Both the position numbers and the translations under genes were made by a program. From Aldrovandia affinis (Eukaryota; Chordata; Actinopteri; Notacanthiformes; Halosauridae): a DNA stretch of 64,000 nt. Within the stretch, counting starts at the first letter, position 1. Each line of letters starts with the position of its first letter. A model generated the notes under the pieces. The model worked only from the letters and a program-made list of their open reading frames with translations. It did no database searches and was not told where the DNA came from. Shown here piece after piece: positions 1 to 12,671 of the stretch. The DNA lies in the NCBI GenBank assembly GCA_029706075.1, contig JAINUG010000037.1, positions 3,399,127-3,463,126 of the forward strand. Reading direction: 5' to 3'.

Positions 1-1376
1 GGTGAAATTGGCATTAGGGTGAAAGGTGGATATCAGTAAAATGTCCCTGGCATAAAAGAAAGGGAAAAGGCCAGACTAGGTCATATATGAGCTGGTGTAT
101 TTTTTCCACTTTTTGGAAGTGGAAAAAATCTAAACAGGGGGTTTTGCTCATCTTGGTTGTCAACTTTTGTTTTACATCTTCGCATCGTTTGTGTGTTCTG
201 TTGGATTTTGATGGAATAAAATAGTTTTTCTAACTTCACAGAGTATCTGTAACAAAATAACAATGGGGGAAAAAACAATGATGTAATGTAATGTACCTTT
301 TAATACCACATAAATACTTGATGGACTTGATGGACAATGTTGACTTTATGGAACCCAACTGAAACGTTTTTAAGGATATGTTTAAATGCCTTAATACGTG
401 ATAATCGAGCAATGTGTTAAACCTGCTAAGAAGCTTCAGTGAATAATGCGATCCAAAGCACAGATTTTGGAATGTGTAACAGACCCCCCCCTTCCCCCTT
501 CCTATATTTATCATTCCACAGTGAGGGCGCTTATCATTAATATTTGCTTTTAATTTTACAGTGCAATACCACACTGTGCAGGAGTGTGCTGGGGTCTGTA
601 TGGAGAGCGCTCAGATGACCAGGTCAGGATATTTGAAGGGCATCTGACTAATTTATTACATTCCCACATAAATAAATAAAGCTGTTCTGTAAGGCATTTA
701 CATGTATGCACCGCTAAGGTTGAAGTCAGTGGTCACTGCATACACAGCACACCTTGACCTGATAAGGTTTGGAAAACAAACGATAAGCAAGAATTTCATC
801 ATTCAATTTTCATTCAGCTATGCTTATAGCCTAATTATTTCCCGAAAATGGATTGCGAGCCGATATTGGGCCAATAAGAAGGGTGGTGTGTTGCATGTTG
901 CTACAGGTACAGCTGGTGAAGCCAGAGGCAGGTGCATTCAAGAATGTTCCTCAAAACACACCAGACTGACCACTCTGCCTCAGATAAAGAGGATCGAAAT
1001 GGACTCTGGGCAACACTGATGGTCATGATGGTGTCCTTGGTTTTCTACAGAAAAACCAGACTGATCTCAGGTCAGTTCAATTGTATTTCGTATTTGAGCG
1101 ATATTCCATTCAAATACAAACAGGAACATGAACCATACACATCATGCCAGCTGATTCATGAAAGGCATCATGAGTGAGTCAGCATCTCATCCTTTGAACC
1201 ACAGAACTACTTGTGTGGTGTGTTTGTGTGTTTTTTTAGAAGTGTAGTACTAGGCATTCAGATGTGCCACTACTGGGCAGAATGGACATTAACATTTCCC
1301 TTAATGAAGTAATGCATCCCACAGACTGCTAGATGTTTACCAATCAGTCTCCTGGGTACATTTACCTAGCCCACAC
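1..1376. other. Unique AT-rich DNA, no gene seen
   Basis: Short frames only, without coding-like composition or recognised homology. No repeat ends found. Confidence 0.5.
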
Positions 1377-1422
1377 TGTGTGCGTGCGTGCGTGCGTGCG
1401 TGCGTGTGTGTGTGCGTGTGTG
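1377..1422 (+). repeat. (TGCG)n/(TG)n microsatellite
   Basis: Six TGCG-type units merging into TG repeats. Confidence 0.95.
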
Positions 1423-2388
1423 ACAATGCTGATGCTCCTGTGTTAACTGCCCTGCTTTCCTCTATACCCACCAAGCCTCTCCTCAGCCCACACCAAAAAC
1501 GTATATTTACTGATCATTTAATTTACTACATCAGGTGTACTGCTATCAATACATTTTGTAACAACAAGAATAATTTCCCATAAACAAACGACTGCTCAGA
1601 TTCAGAACAGAGAGAACTATATGTAAAGACTGGGCACAAAGGAAGAAACAACAAATCAATAATCAGCCCACAGCGTCATTTTTACACAGTTGACATTGCA
1701 AGTGTTTGTGATGCAATGTCAAACTGGAATTATTCAAAGTCTGTGATACAGGAATCCAGGAAGTGGCCCCAGCACCCAGGGAGCAGACTCCAGCTGACTG
1801 ACTTTCAGAGCTGAACGTTTCAAAGCATGTCTTCATCACGACACCCAATATTTTGTCAGTTTTTAAATTTACACTTCAGTAGGAAACAAAAAAAACACAG
1901 GCACGCTTTCATGGCAGATACACACCACAACTCACAGGAGATAATAAGATCTATTAATTTTCAGCAAACGTACACCTTTAAGCAAAACCCCTCGAACATT
2001 AAGAGATTGATAGCCTTGTTATTCTTGAGTGTTTGGTCTCATTTATATCTGGCGTGGTGCATTGACACAATTGCTGATACGTTGATGACTGTGCACGGTC
2101 CCCTTTTAACTAAGCAAATTAAGTAAATATATTTATATATGGGTTAGTGCACATTTCTGATGAACATATTCATTAAAAAATCATACAACATAAACTCAGC
2201 TTAACAAATCATTGTATATGCATATAAAGAAAAGCTTCTTCAAGGTTAATGTTTCCAATAATACACACTCCTCAATTCACAGCAAACCGTCTTCAGCTCG
2301 TTCCTGTGCCATTGTTAAAGCGTTCATTTAGAATGCCTTTTGTCCCTCTGCATAGTGGAAGTGACAGAGCAAAATATCATTCCCCCAG

Positions 2389-2514
2389 GAATCCAAGATC
2401 CAGGATTCCAACCCACAGGGCTCCTACGGGATCCAGACCAAAAAGTCCTTTGATGACGAGCTGAGGGACCACGGTCGAATACCAACCGGGGTCAGACGGA
2501 TCGGACTTACTCAT
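2389..2514 (+). other. Exon-like coding patch, unidentified
   Basis: A pyrimidine-rich CATTCCCCCAG precedes a frame reading ESKIQDSNPQGSYGIQTKKS, then FDDELRDHGRIPTG, then VRRIGLTH and stop (2515-2517). GC content and third-position G/C use are well above the AT-rich surroundings. A GTCAGA at 2491 would make a 102-bp phase-0 exon, though it is a poor donor. Alternatively the frame ends at the stop as a last exon. I cannot name the protein. Confidence 0.3.
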
Positions 2515-2517
2515 TAA

Positions 2518-3921
2518 TATCTCTCCCAAGAATCTTCAATTATCAAAAATATATTCATCATCTGATCCCATTTGTTTCTACAAATGAATCAAAGAGGGAA
2601 AGGCCATTTAGAAAACAAACAAAACAAAGATTTTGAAGAATGCTGTTAATCTTACACTTCAAAGTCTCATGTTTGATTCGGCTCAAATGGTGTCTGCTCA
2701 CAATTTTGGTAATAAGAGAATCTGGAAGCAATTTATGATGGTGAAGCCAAGTTTTTCCTGCTCAGAGAGTTATTGTAACTATTGACCTTTCCAGTGTTTG
2801 AATGGCATTTCCACATGTTCAGCGCTGCCTGTTATTCTTAAACTCAACTTTTTAATCCAGTACGTCAGTATTGTTTCAGGCATCCTCTCTGATATAAAAA
2901 TATTTAGGCCTATATTATTCAGTGTACATTCAGGCATTTACAAAAGTCCATAAGTACAGAAAACATGGTACTAATCCTGCATGTTTTGTACTAATCCTGT
3001 GACACCAATGACAACTGTACCCCTCTATATTACTCTGCTTCCCCCTTGTGGCACTATTGAGCACAGCATGCTGGAACTGTTCTTAGTCCAATTGGCAGGC
3101 ACACATTTCCCAAGCAACCCATTTCCACAGGTAGGAAGATAACTAAAATATTAACTTCTTAATGTATTGGCATCACTCAATACAAATGATGTTATATTCA
3201 GACATTTAAATATTTTTGTTTGATTATAATGTTAAATATGCAATTAAAATTTTTATTTGAAGATATTTTTTTATTTTATTTTTTAGTATTTTGTATTTTG
3301 GGTTTTTTTTACCAGTTTTTACCAGTTTTACCAGAGACCATTTTTACAGAGTTGCATTTACTTGTATTGTATGTATTGTATGCACAGATCTTTCCCAAAC
3401 TTACTATAGTACCCTTACTTTTTCTATAAGCCTGTCAAACATTTACTTATGTCAAGCTTACGTTTTTACTCATTTTATGTATGAATCCTGCATTTTATAC
3501 TTGCAGTCCTGCTGTTGTTAGTAGGAAATGGACTGCTATCATTTGAAAGCTGCCTTAATGTCAGTGAATGGCTTTTCATTGGCTTGAATGATTTCCAACC
3601 TCATTCTGACCAAACTCCCCAAAAATTCCAAACCTTGTAGAATTACTGGATCTGGCATCCCGATTGGAGGCTCGATCTTTGTCATTTTCCCTAAACAAAG
3701 CTCAGCATCAGAGCCTTTTCTCAAAACTATAGGACGAAAGAGGTGCCCCAACTCACTGCTGGTCCACAATGTTCCATGGTCACCCAGCGATCTTCATCTT
3801 GCACTCAGAAGAGCGCCCCTATGTGGTTAAATTTGACCCCTTTGATAATTATTAATCATTTATGATTATCCATTTACTTTCAATATCTATTTGAAGAGGT
3901 CATGGAGCAGATCATAATCAG
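2518..3921. other. No gene seen; one unrecognised minus frame
   Basis: The minus frame 3769-3539 (with SELGHLFRPIVLRKGSDAEL and KMTKIEPPIGMPDPVILQGL) reads smoothly but matches nothing I know, and both strands are open over the same stretch. The rest is AT-rich. Confidence 0.4.
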
Positions 3922-3942
3922 TATATATATATATATATATAT
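3922..3942. repeat. (TA)n microsatellite
   Basis: Uninterrupted alternating T and A for about 21 bp. Confidence 0.9.
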
Positions 3943-4030
3943 TTTAATTGCATCAATATCATTTGCAAATATATTTTGTTTCATTTAGCAGCTAAACAAA
4001 GATGGTTATACAATGTTACCTCAGCATACT

Positions 4031-4213
<183 letters not shown>

Positions 4214-4767
4214 CACTACAACCAGTGGCAGCATCAGCACCCGGGTCTCAGTAGCAGCTATCTCTCTCAGCTCTCCATTCTCAGCAATCAGGTAAATTCC
4301 ACATTAACGCTTGGGAAACAGCCCATTAATATTTCACTAGTTTTCTGTCACGCCTGTTTGTGCAATACATCAATGACTGGCTGCTCCTTTGAAAGTCATA
4401 CATTAAAACTATTTTCAAAATATTTCATTGTCAGCCCATGGCAGCCTCATTACTTATTAAGATAAGAGGAAAGATGTACAGGAGCAGTTGGAGGCTCGGC
4501 TCACTTTAACCCCCCCCCCCCTCTCCCAGGGCTGCCTGAACGTTGCCACGGAAAAGTGCCACGCTTTAGTAAAAGAAGAAAACAACGCATGCCTATGCCT
4601 AACAACATCAAAAATAATGACTCGGATACTGTATTCCAAGCTTTAAAGATGTCTCTGTGTTTGTGATTGGACACGTGGACATGTAATTATGCTCAGAGAG
4701 GAAAAATGAATGTACTCCGTTAAACTAAGGCCCGAGAACTCATTCTGTTGCATCAATTGCATAGTAA

Positions 4768-4814
4768 ACACCCACACCCACCAACACACACCCACCCACA
4801 CACACACACACACA
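4768..4814 (+). repeat. (CACCCA)n/(CA)n tract
   Basis: Mixed CACCCA and CA units ending in a pure CA run. Confidence 0.9.
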
Positions 4815-5622
4815 GTCACATTCATGGTGTATGTAAAAGAATAACATGATCACTACAAGACATCTGTATCTGAAAACATTTTGCAATGATGTTTTTTTTA
4901 AATAATTCTGTACTCTGTTTCCCTCACATATATGTTCCCACCACTTGGCACAAATTGCAATATACTAGTAATATCTGATCTCTGGGGAGTTTGGCTCGAT
5001 TATATGCAGTAGAATGTAACATAATAAATAAATGAATAAATATATTAAAAGCTGTTAAGTTACACACATGCAGTACATACTTCAAAATAAATATTATAAT
5101 ATGGGTTCCAAAAAAGGTTAGTGGTCATCAGCAGTATCCACTTCCATACAACATTACATACAGTATTTATATGCAAGGAAAACGTAGTGATTATGTATTT
5201 ATTTCTTATCACTAACATTTATGATAACAGATATATAAAACTAGCTGTAACAGCTCTTCCTACTTAAAAACTATTGGTGCAATTTACTTTTACTTAGTTT
5301 TTCAAGTCTGAGACAAGATAAGATCAATCGTTATTAATAAAAAAAATGGAAACAAAAGTTTATGTACAGTATATTGCAGATATTGGTGGCTGTAGAGATT
5401 ATGAGATATAATTACCTTCATTAATTTGGCCAAATTGTTTGACTTCTATGTTCGAGTCCATTACTTGAACTTTAATACCCATTGACATGAACACACACAG
5501 TAGTAGTCCAGCTGGTTTAAAAATGTAAAATCTTTACAAACAGTTGTGTCCATTAATTTGACACAATTACAATCGGAAAAAACCAATCATACTGCAGGAA
5601 GATGCACAACAGGAATCACTAG

Positions 5623-5651
5623 TTAAACTAAACTGTTTAAGTTTAGTTTAA
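5623..5651. repeat. Perfect 11-bp-arm hairpin
   Basis: TTAAACTAAAC (5623-5633), a 7-bp loop, then GTTTAGTTTAA (5641-5651). Confidence 0.85.
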
Positions 5652-5745
5652 TATTGTATTTATTTAATATTGTATGTATTATACTACAGGTCTGCTGCTA
5701 GTGGTAGATTATATTCTATGGCCAAATGCAGATTTGTTTTTTCAG

Positions 5746-5851
5746 CGGACATGACTCGCACGACTCTGAAGGTCAACTTATGGTCAGCGGAAACTCGTCT
5801 GGCTCCCATTTCCTTCAAATGTCACAAGCTGCAACCAGACAGCTTGAATAA
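5746..5851 (+). other. Exon-like patch after a good acceptor, unidentified
   Basis: GATTTGTTTTTTCAG is a strong acceptor-like run. The following frame (from 5747) reads GHDSHDSEGQLMVSGNSSGS, then HFLQMSQAATRQLE and TAA at 5849. Length and composition would suit a last exon, but no homology is recognised and chance is possible. Confidence 0.2.
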
Positions 5852-7781
5852 AGTGCTCTTGTCCCAGTGACAAGTCAATCTGAGGAAATTTGCTGACCTT
5901 TGCAGGTAGTGAGATTTTATCTGGGGAAGAATAATGGATATGGCTGAGAGACACCCCTGCTCAAGTCTGTCCTGGTGTCAGACAAGGCGGAAGGAATAAG
6001 GCAGTGAGTCCTGTCATTTATATATTGTATACCGCAACAGGAAACCCAACGGCGGCACAACACGTCGGGTCTGTGTAAAAGAGCAATCCGAGGCTCATTT
6101 CCTGTTACAGCAGGCAGCAAAACGTATACTTTCATCACATTTTGGTTTGGGATTAGCCTATATGCCAGTGGTAGCTATATGCCAGCATATTTCTTACAGC
6201 CTTCAATGCTGTCAGCTCGAAACACCTGTTAGCATTTTAACAGTTATTTTCAAATTGCCGTAAAAAATGCAGCATTTATATTTTATGGCATGCAGGGCCT
6301 TAAGTAAGCTTTTTGAAGATATTAAACATTAGACTATTTAGTCAGGATGCGATATGTTACTTCACCCAGGAGGTATGTCTTTGCTCATTAAACTCTGTTT
6401 TCTTTCCACAACAACCTGACAGACCCAAACCCTCCAGGAGACAAAAGGCAGCGGCACAGCAGCAGAAACAGGGAGCCGATCCAAGGAACCCACTGCAAGC
6501 CGCCAACAAAACGTCAGACGGCTGCGGCCATGTTATTTTCACGGCACTCAAGACTCCACCACTGTTGCCCGCGATATGCGATTCTAAACAAGATCAAGAG
6601 ATCCGTTTAATGCAAAACAGACAGAGATACAGAGATCTGTCAGACAAATCAAAGTACATTTATATAGATATTTTTCATTAATTAATTATTTCTAATTAAC
6701 AGAAAAACTAAAAGAACATACTTTCACAGGGTTGGTAAAAGTAAAAACGCTGCGTTGGGTTAGTAAAAAATTGCATATTAAACCTAGTCAAATGTTATTC
6801 ATGTACACTTATGTCACATTGAGGGCAAATATAGTTTTATATATAATAATAATAATACATATTATTCCAAACTTTACTCACTTCAAAGTCCACATAAAGT
6901 GAATGTTTGAAAAGTAACAGCAAATAAAATACTTTCAATGTCCTGCATTTCCCTTATCCATTTGAGGGATTTATTTTCTGTTCTTTTTTAATATTTGCTT
7001 AACTTCAGCATTACCATCAAAGGGAAGAAACCGATGTCAGAATATAGGAATCTGAAATAACACATTTGTGAAAACATACAAGCCAATGAGTGCACACCTC
7101 TACTCCAACTATGTGCTCAATGCAGAGGGCCCTTCTGGCTATATGTTTCAAAAGAGATCTACCCTCAGGACATCTTAATTTAACAGCAGCCCTTTTCACT
7201 TAAATTACATTTGGTTCTTTAATCATCTCCAATGCTATAAACATATACATATTTGTTTTAGATTTTGCTTTAGCCATCCGTCTTGGGAGTAAAACAAAAG
7301 AGGAAAAGAAAATGAAATCTCGGCTCCTTTACACCATATCAATCTGGGGTTTTAGGGCTAGACTACAGCTAATTTAAAGAATTGTTTGGCGCAGTTTTAA
7401 TCACAAGGCCTTATGCAATTTGATTACCACGTCGTATGCTCTTAATGTCTCCAGCATGTTCCCAGGCCTGAGCTCAATTAGAAGGAGCAAACTGAAACCT
7501 TGTCCCCACTTCATAGCGAAGCGTTTCTGTAAATTCGAGCGCGTGCCGTGTTTTTGGGGCTGCAGTTGTTTACTAAATATCCTCTGCATGATGGAATCAT
7601 TACGTTTCTGAAACAGGGGCAAGCGGAACGAACGTCAGTATGGCGCCACCTAGAGGTCGTGCTGCTCCAATCCGATTTATCAACACAGACATCATAACAT
7701 CTTCCACATTCTGCGCCCAATCAATTTACGTATGCCTTGATGCTGTTTCACCTTAATGATACCACAGCCATAAATCAGCCT

Positions 7782-7782
<1 letters not shown>
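5852..7782. other. Unique DNA; GC-rich patch at 6420-6600
   Basis: 6427-6600 follows an acceptor-like TTTCTTTCCACAACAACCTGACAG, is Gln/Lys/Ala-rich in one frame and is open in more than one frame. I cannot identify it. No other structure noted. Confidence 0.35.

Positions 7783-7814
<32 letters not shown>
7783..7814 (+). repeat. (CA)n microsatellite
   Basis: About 16 uninterrupted AC units. Confidence 0.95.
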
Positions 7815-7818
<4 letters not shown>

Positions 7819-10345
7819 CTACAAATATAACCTTGCAATAAAGCATTCTATTGGTTTCACTGAATCTTCCAGAGGTAGCCTGAATTTCTCATAATTGATT
7901 TGCAGCCGTTCTAACAAATACAATATCATATTATAACTTTAGTTACAAATGATCCCTGGTACTGCATCAATACCATTTTACTTAGGTTCTAAGAAGGATA
8001 ACAATCTTCAGTACACATGAAATATTTACTCTAGGAGCAGGACGGAGAGTAAATTCTTCAAACCAAAGCATACGGGCCATTATAATTAAATGAAAGGCCA
8101 CGGACGCGATGCAAAGAGACGGCAATGAATTGATTTATAAAGTGGAAGTGGGACAAATTCTTCAGCACAATCTTGGGAGGTGGACAGTTTAATAAACCTT
8201 ACTTAATGGTTTTGCATGAGGCAGGGAAAAAAAGAAAGAACAGGCAGGTACAGTACGTGGTGTCTCCTGTTTTCAAACAGACCGTTTACTAAAGTCCATT
8301 ATCAGCACTCACACTCACTTCTATTAGTCATCACTGAGCGGATGACAAGCTCAGAAATACAACATTTGTTATTATCTGGTGATGAATGGTGAGGCGCCTT
8401 AATGGCCATACATCACCCGCGCAAGCCGCAGAACAAGATATCGCGGCCATCGGAGCGGCCAATCATAACTTAATATTCCAAAACTGTCACCATCCGCCGC
8501 CCCGGAAATTTCACACACTTAACATTTTCATTTCCAAAGTTCAACTTGTTCATTTCCATTTACCTGTTCCATTTACCTGTTCCTCTCCACTCCAGAGATA
8601 CGGCAATCCAGAAGTGATTGTGCGAGTCATATAATTCCCTCTTTCTTAATTAGGTAATACATCAGACGTGTCACATGTGTATTAAAAATTAAATGTCACA
8701 TTAATAGCACAATAACACGGGAGATCAGCCATTACAAGTCAGGATGTTTGCTTCTTGGTTCTTTCTTTCTTTCAAGGAAATAAAATGGGACAAATATGAT
8801 ATATATATATACAGTTTTGTAAAAAGCCTACTGTTTGTACCAGCATTACTCATTCCATGAAACAAAGTACACATACAGACCTGGATTTATAACAGTAAAG
8901 ATGACAGACTTATTGAAGTGTCAAACATATTTTTTTATTTACGAGGCCAGTTAAGCCAATAGCACGGTAGGTCTAGTAAGTCCTGGCCTTTGGAAAGCAC
9001 AAACAGATATTAATAACTCAAAGTATTGCCGTTTCATCATCCAAGACTCTGTTCATTTGAAAAGATTTCCTTCACACTGAAGTTACTTCCCACAAAAACA
9101 GTGGTAGGTTGGGAGGACAGCATGTATCTGCCCAAAATGCAAATGCAGGAAAACAGTACACAAATCTCATTGGGCACTGTATTCATGAATTAATGGGATG
9201 AACTTTCAATAAAAAAATTATTGAACCGTACTATGGTTACTTTAATGTCACTATAATATTGCATGAATCTTTACATTTTTAACCACTAAATGAAAAGAAG
9301 ATTATTTGCTACTTTGAAAAGAATGGGTTTCCACGACTACATAATGGCTGCAATTAAATAATGGATCTTCACCCATTTGTGCTCCCTTTGTTGACACACT
9401 TTGCTACAGTGCCACTTGGGCTGTGTCTTCCCTGGAAAGAATCAATGGAAACAGTATGTTTCTGTCTTGATTACTTTTTGATAATTTTATCTTCTTTGCC
9501 ATTCAAAAACAAACTGAAGGGTTTCTCTGCAGGGAATTTGATTGGATGATATCTTTGGCAGCTTTCCGAGAGAAGGGGTGTGCTGCCGCCTGGCCTCTCT
9601 CGAAATCGAGTCGGATTGTTTGGACAAACTCCCCGTTCTTTCACCCTGTGTACTGCCAAGCAACCCGACAGCAACAGTGCCATCTAGGTGTCTGAGAGCA
9701 GAAATGAAAAACGTGCTTGGGAAACGGGGAAAAGAAGCTGCAGCATCCTTCAGCGGCCTACGGTAACACATCCATCTATGTCTTTTTGCCAAATTTGATT
9801 TTAAATATTTACAATGCCATATATCTTTGGTGAAGGAAATGACCACGGAAGTACTATTGTCTATGAGACCTGGAGTAAGAAGGATAGAGGTTTTAAAGGG
9901 AGCATCAATGTTTTATTTGGTAAAATATATGGCCATCAGGTATACAACCGCAGCTGTTTTTTCCCCTCCACTGATCAGGCAGAAGGGTGTGTCTTTTTAC
10001 TCTGTAATGATCACAACATTCTTTTTCAGGCTTATTTGCCAATTTAAAGGATGCCCTCCTTGTTCTTTTATGACAAGCACATAAACATCTAACCTTACTC
10101 TTTTCCCTTACAATAGTATAAATACAGCTGGCGTCTCTGGCACTCCACCACATACTGTAGCGATTGCTGGGTTTACAAATACCTGCCAAGGAAGAATACC
10201 ACTAAACTTCTTAACTAGTTTCATGCCTTAATTGTCATAGGATTAAATGTGCTGATATGGCTAAGATGAAGTAGATTCAGGAACAACCTAAATGTTGATC
10301 AGTAAATAAAACACATTTCCCCAGGGCAATATCATGGCTTATTTT

Positions 10346-10373
10346 CTGGTCTTGGATTTTGGTCCAAGACCAG
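10346..10373. repeat. Perfect 11-bp-arm hairpin
   Basis: CTGGTCTTGGA, a 6-bp loop TTTTGG, then TCCAAGACCAG. It is too short to assign a role. Confidence 0.85.
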
Positions 10374-10887
10374 CACTACTAGTTGTGTTTGTAATTACTG
10401 TGAGCTATGGTTGTTAATCTACTGTTGGCTGTCAAAATGATTGCGAAGGGAATAATGCAAAACAGCTAAATCTAAACACTCTGGTCCCATGCCACTCTCC
10501 CCTTCTCCTGCCCATTCTACAGCACAGCAGGCCAAATTGAAAATCTGTTACAAAACAATACTTCGGGTGTTCTGAGCTGAAGTAATGTTGTCCGTTTAAC
10601 TGCCAAAAATGAGCTACAGCTCACCTGAGGACAGACAGCAAAGCAATCGCCACATATCATTTCTGTGCTATATCATTACAAATGGCAGGAAAACCTGGTA
10701 TGGTATGCCACACTAAGCTCATATGTTTAGTGTGTAAAAGTACTGTGCTGACTCACACATATACAATTGAATATGTGATGAGAGCAGGTTGTTCAGATGT
10801 AATTTTGACTCCATCTACAACAATAGTGTTATACACTTGGCACATGATTTCAAAAGAAACGAAAAGGGCAAATACAAATGAGATATA

Positions 10888-10942
10888 CCAATAATAACAA
10901 CAACAATAATGATTATAATAATAATTAATCATCATCATCATA
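10888..10942 (+). repeat. AAT/AAC/CAT trinucleotide tract
   Basis: AATAACAACAACAATAATG followed by ATAATAATAAT and CATCATCATCAT. Confidence 0.85.
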
Positions 10943-11661
10943 CTTTTTATATACTTTTTAACAACAGAATGATGACAACATTTGTGAGACTATCACTGTG
11001 TCAATTTTAGTGTTGAAGGGTGTCTCTACATGAATAAACACTTTGTAGAGACAGAAGGAAGATTTTAATCTCTTCAGTCAAAGAGAGCAGAATACTTCCC
11101 CAGGGGCCCAGATTAGGGTAAAAGTCATACTTAGAAAAGATACTTGTCCTTCCTAAAAGTTACTTGTCCTACTCGCATCGCTGCGAGCGCTGTGGGTGAG
11201 CAACAAAGAAGACTGTGTACGTCAAATATTTTCAAATGCTTTATTCTGAATACAGTGTATATTTTTGGTGCCTATTTTTCAGTCTACTCCTTTAGCTTGA
11301 ATGCACCAACTACATCTCATTATCCCTTCCTCCTCCCGGACAAGCCATGGCCTATTCACCTTCCAATTTTCCTGGAAAGTGCGATCTCTGCTCATCTGAA
11401 TCATATTTTCGCTGAGTTTTTAGCTGATCTAATTTGGTTTTAGCCTTCTTAGTGGGGGGTGGACTTGCACCCTCAATAAATCTCCACTACGTCATATGTA
11501 GCCGAAAGATGGACACGTTAACGTTATTTCTTTTCTACACGGATATTTATGTTTGACTTGTGCAGCGTGTGCTCATGGGACTGTATAGCAGTGAAACTCT
11601 GACGGGTGCCCGCAGGTGGCATTAGCGACTAGTGTTCTGACTTTACAGTATATCATAACGT

Positions 11662-11715
11662 ACACTCTAGTCGGGACTTGAACGAGAGAGATTTTTCCAT
11701 TCCCAACTAGAGTGT
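11662..11715. repeat. Hairpin inside the hAT-like element
   Basis: ACACTCTAGTCGGGA (11662-11676) pairs with TCCCAACTAGAGTGT (11701-11715) at 14 of 15 positions, with a 24-bp loop. Confidence 0.7.
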
Positions 11716-11814
11716 GGTATGGCAGTTAACGTAATAGCTAGCTAATAATTCCTATATTTAACCGAGCAGGGATGTGAAAATGATTTATGCTTGGACTGTA
11801 GGACAGAGATGAAA

Positions 11815-12045
11815 TTTTACATTTACATTTTAGGCATTTAGCAGACGCTCTTATCCAGAGCGACTTACACAGTTTACATTTCTTTACATACAATCCATTT
11901 ATACAGCTGGATATTTTACTGAAGCAATTCAGGTTAAGTACCTTGCTCAAGGGTACAACAGCAGTGCCCCACCTGGGAATTGAACCTGCAACCTCTGAGT
12001 TACAAGCCCAGCTCCCTAACCATTACACTACACTGCCAGCCAGCG
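11815..12045 (-). mobile_element. tRNA-derived SINE with L2-type tail
   Basis: On the minus strand, GTGTAATGGTTAGGGAGCTG (box A) and GGTTCAATTCC (box B) form the head. The tail is GTCGCTCTGGATAAGAGCGT, ending in TAAATGTAAA. GCTCT-GGATA-AGAGC is the stem-loop known from the 3' end of eel UnaL2 LINEs. It is inserted in the hAT-like element. Confidence 0.82.
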
Positions 12046-12101
12046 GGAGGGCTCACTGAACTGAACATAGACAATAACTAGCTAGCTACTGTTCACGGAT
12101 A

Positions 12102-12172
12102 TTGCTTGCTAATTCAAGGCTTGGTAAGTGATAAATGCATGATCACTTACTAAGCCTTGTGTTAGCAAGCAA
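12102..12172. repeat. Long hairpin with 31-bp arms
   Basis: 12102-12132 pairs with 12142-12172 with 3 mismatches around a 9-bp loop (AAATGCATG). An outer weaker pairing (GTTCACGGA near 12091 with TCCGTGAAC near 12202) extends it. It lies inside the hAT-like element. Confidence 0.8.
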
Positions 12173-12671
12173 CTAGCAACAACACATATTGATACCCAAT
12201 GTCCGTGAACGCTAACGTTAGTTAGCTAACTAACTAGCTGGTTCTCGATGTTGTGTCTATGTGGCACGATCCACGAACTTGCTTGACTGCTGCAGAGTCT
12301 GGCATATTAACAATAACAAACGTGGTGAGCACAGACTGCATGCGAGTGACAATGTGCCACTTTTCCCATTTGGAACTTCGGAAATATTTTGGAATATCCG
12401 TGCATGACGTGTTTGTTACAATGTGAGTGTAAATCTGAAATAGTTCCAGTTAGCTAAGCTTTTTTTTAAATGTATCCTAAATTCACAGTCGTCAGCAGGA
12501 CGATCACTTGGAAATCGAAGGTCGTCCTTCTTAAATTTTTGTCGTCTGAGACGATAGGACGACTGCTAATCTGGGCCCCTGCTTCCCTGATGAGCCAAAA
12601 ACTAAAGAGAATAAGGCCTAGATTCAAACAGACCTAAAAAAGCCAAGTTACTCACATATACAAAGCATATA

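Larger units (their letters stand above)
7815..11093. other. Unique DNA; possible conserved noncoding patch at 8380-8640
   Basis: 8380-8470 (GCGCCTTAATGGCCATACAT, ATCGCGGCCATCGGAGCGGC) is GC-rich and non-repetitive between AT-rich flanks. Conservation cannot be assessed here. Confidence 0.3.
11102..12580. mobile_element. Non-autonomous hAT-like element, 1.48 kb
   Basis: The ends are perfect inverted copies of AGGGGCCCAGATTAG. The 8-mers outside, ACTTCCCC (11094-11101) and GCTTCCCT (12581-12588), agree at 6 of 8 positions, as expected for an old 8-bp hAT duplication. No transposase is recognisable. Inside are a hairpin (11662-11715), an L2-tail SINE (11815-12045) and a long hairpin (12102-12172). 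The subterminal CTTGTCC repeats near the left and GTCGTCC repeats near the right could be binding sites. Confidence 0.78.

Noticed and set aside
3539..3830. Possible gene on the minus strand
   Set aside because: The frame reads well but the plus strand is open too, no family is recognised and no splice context is clear.
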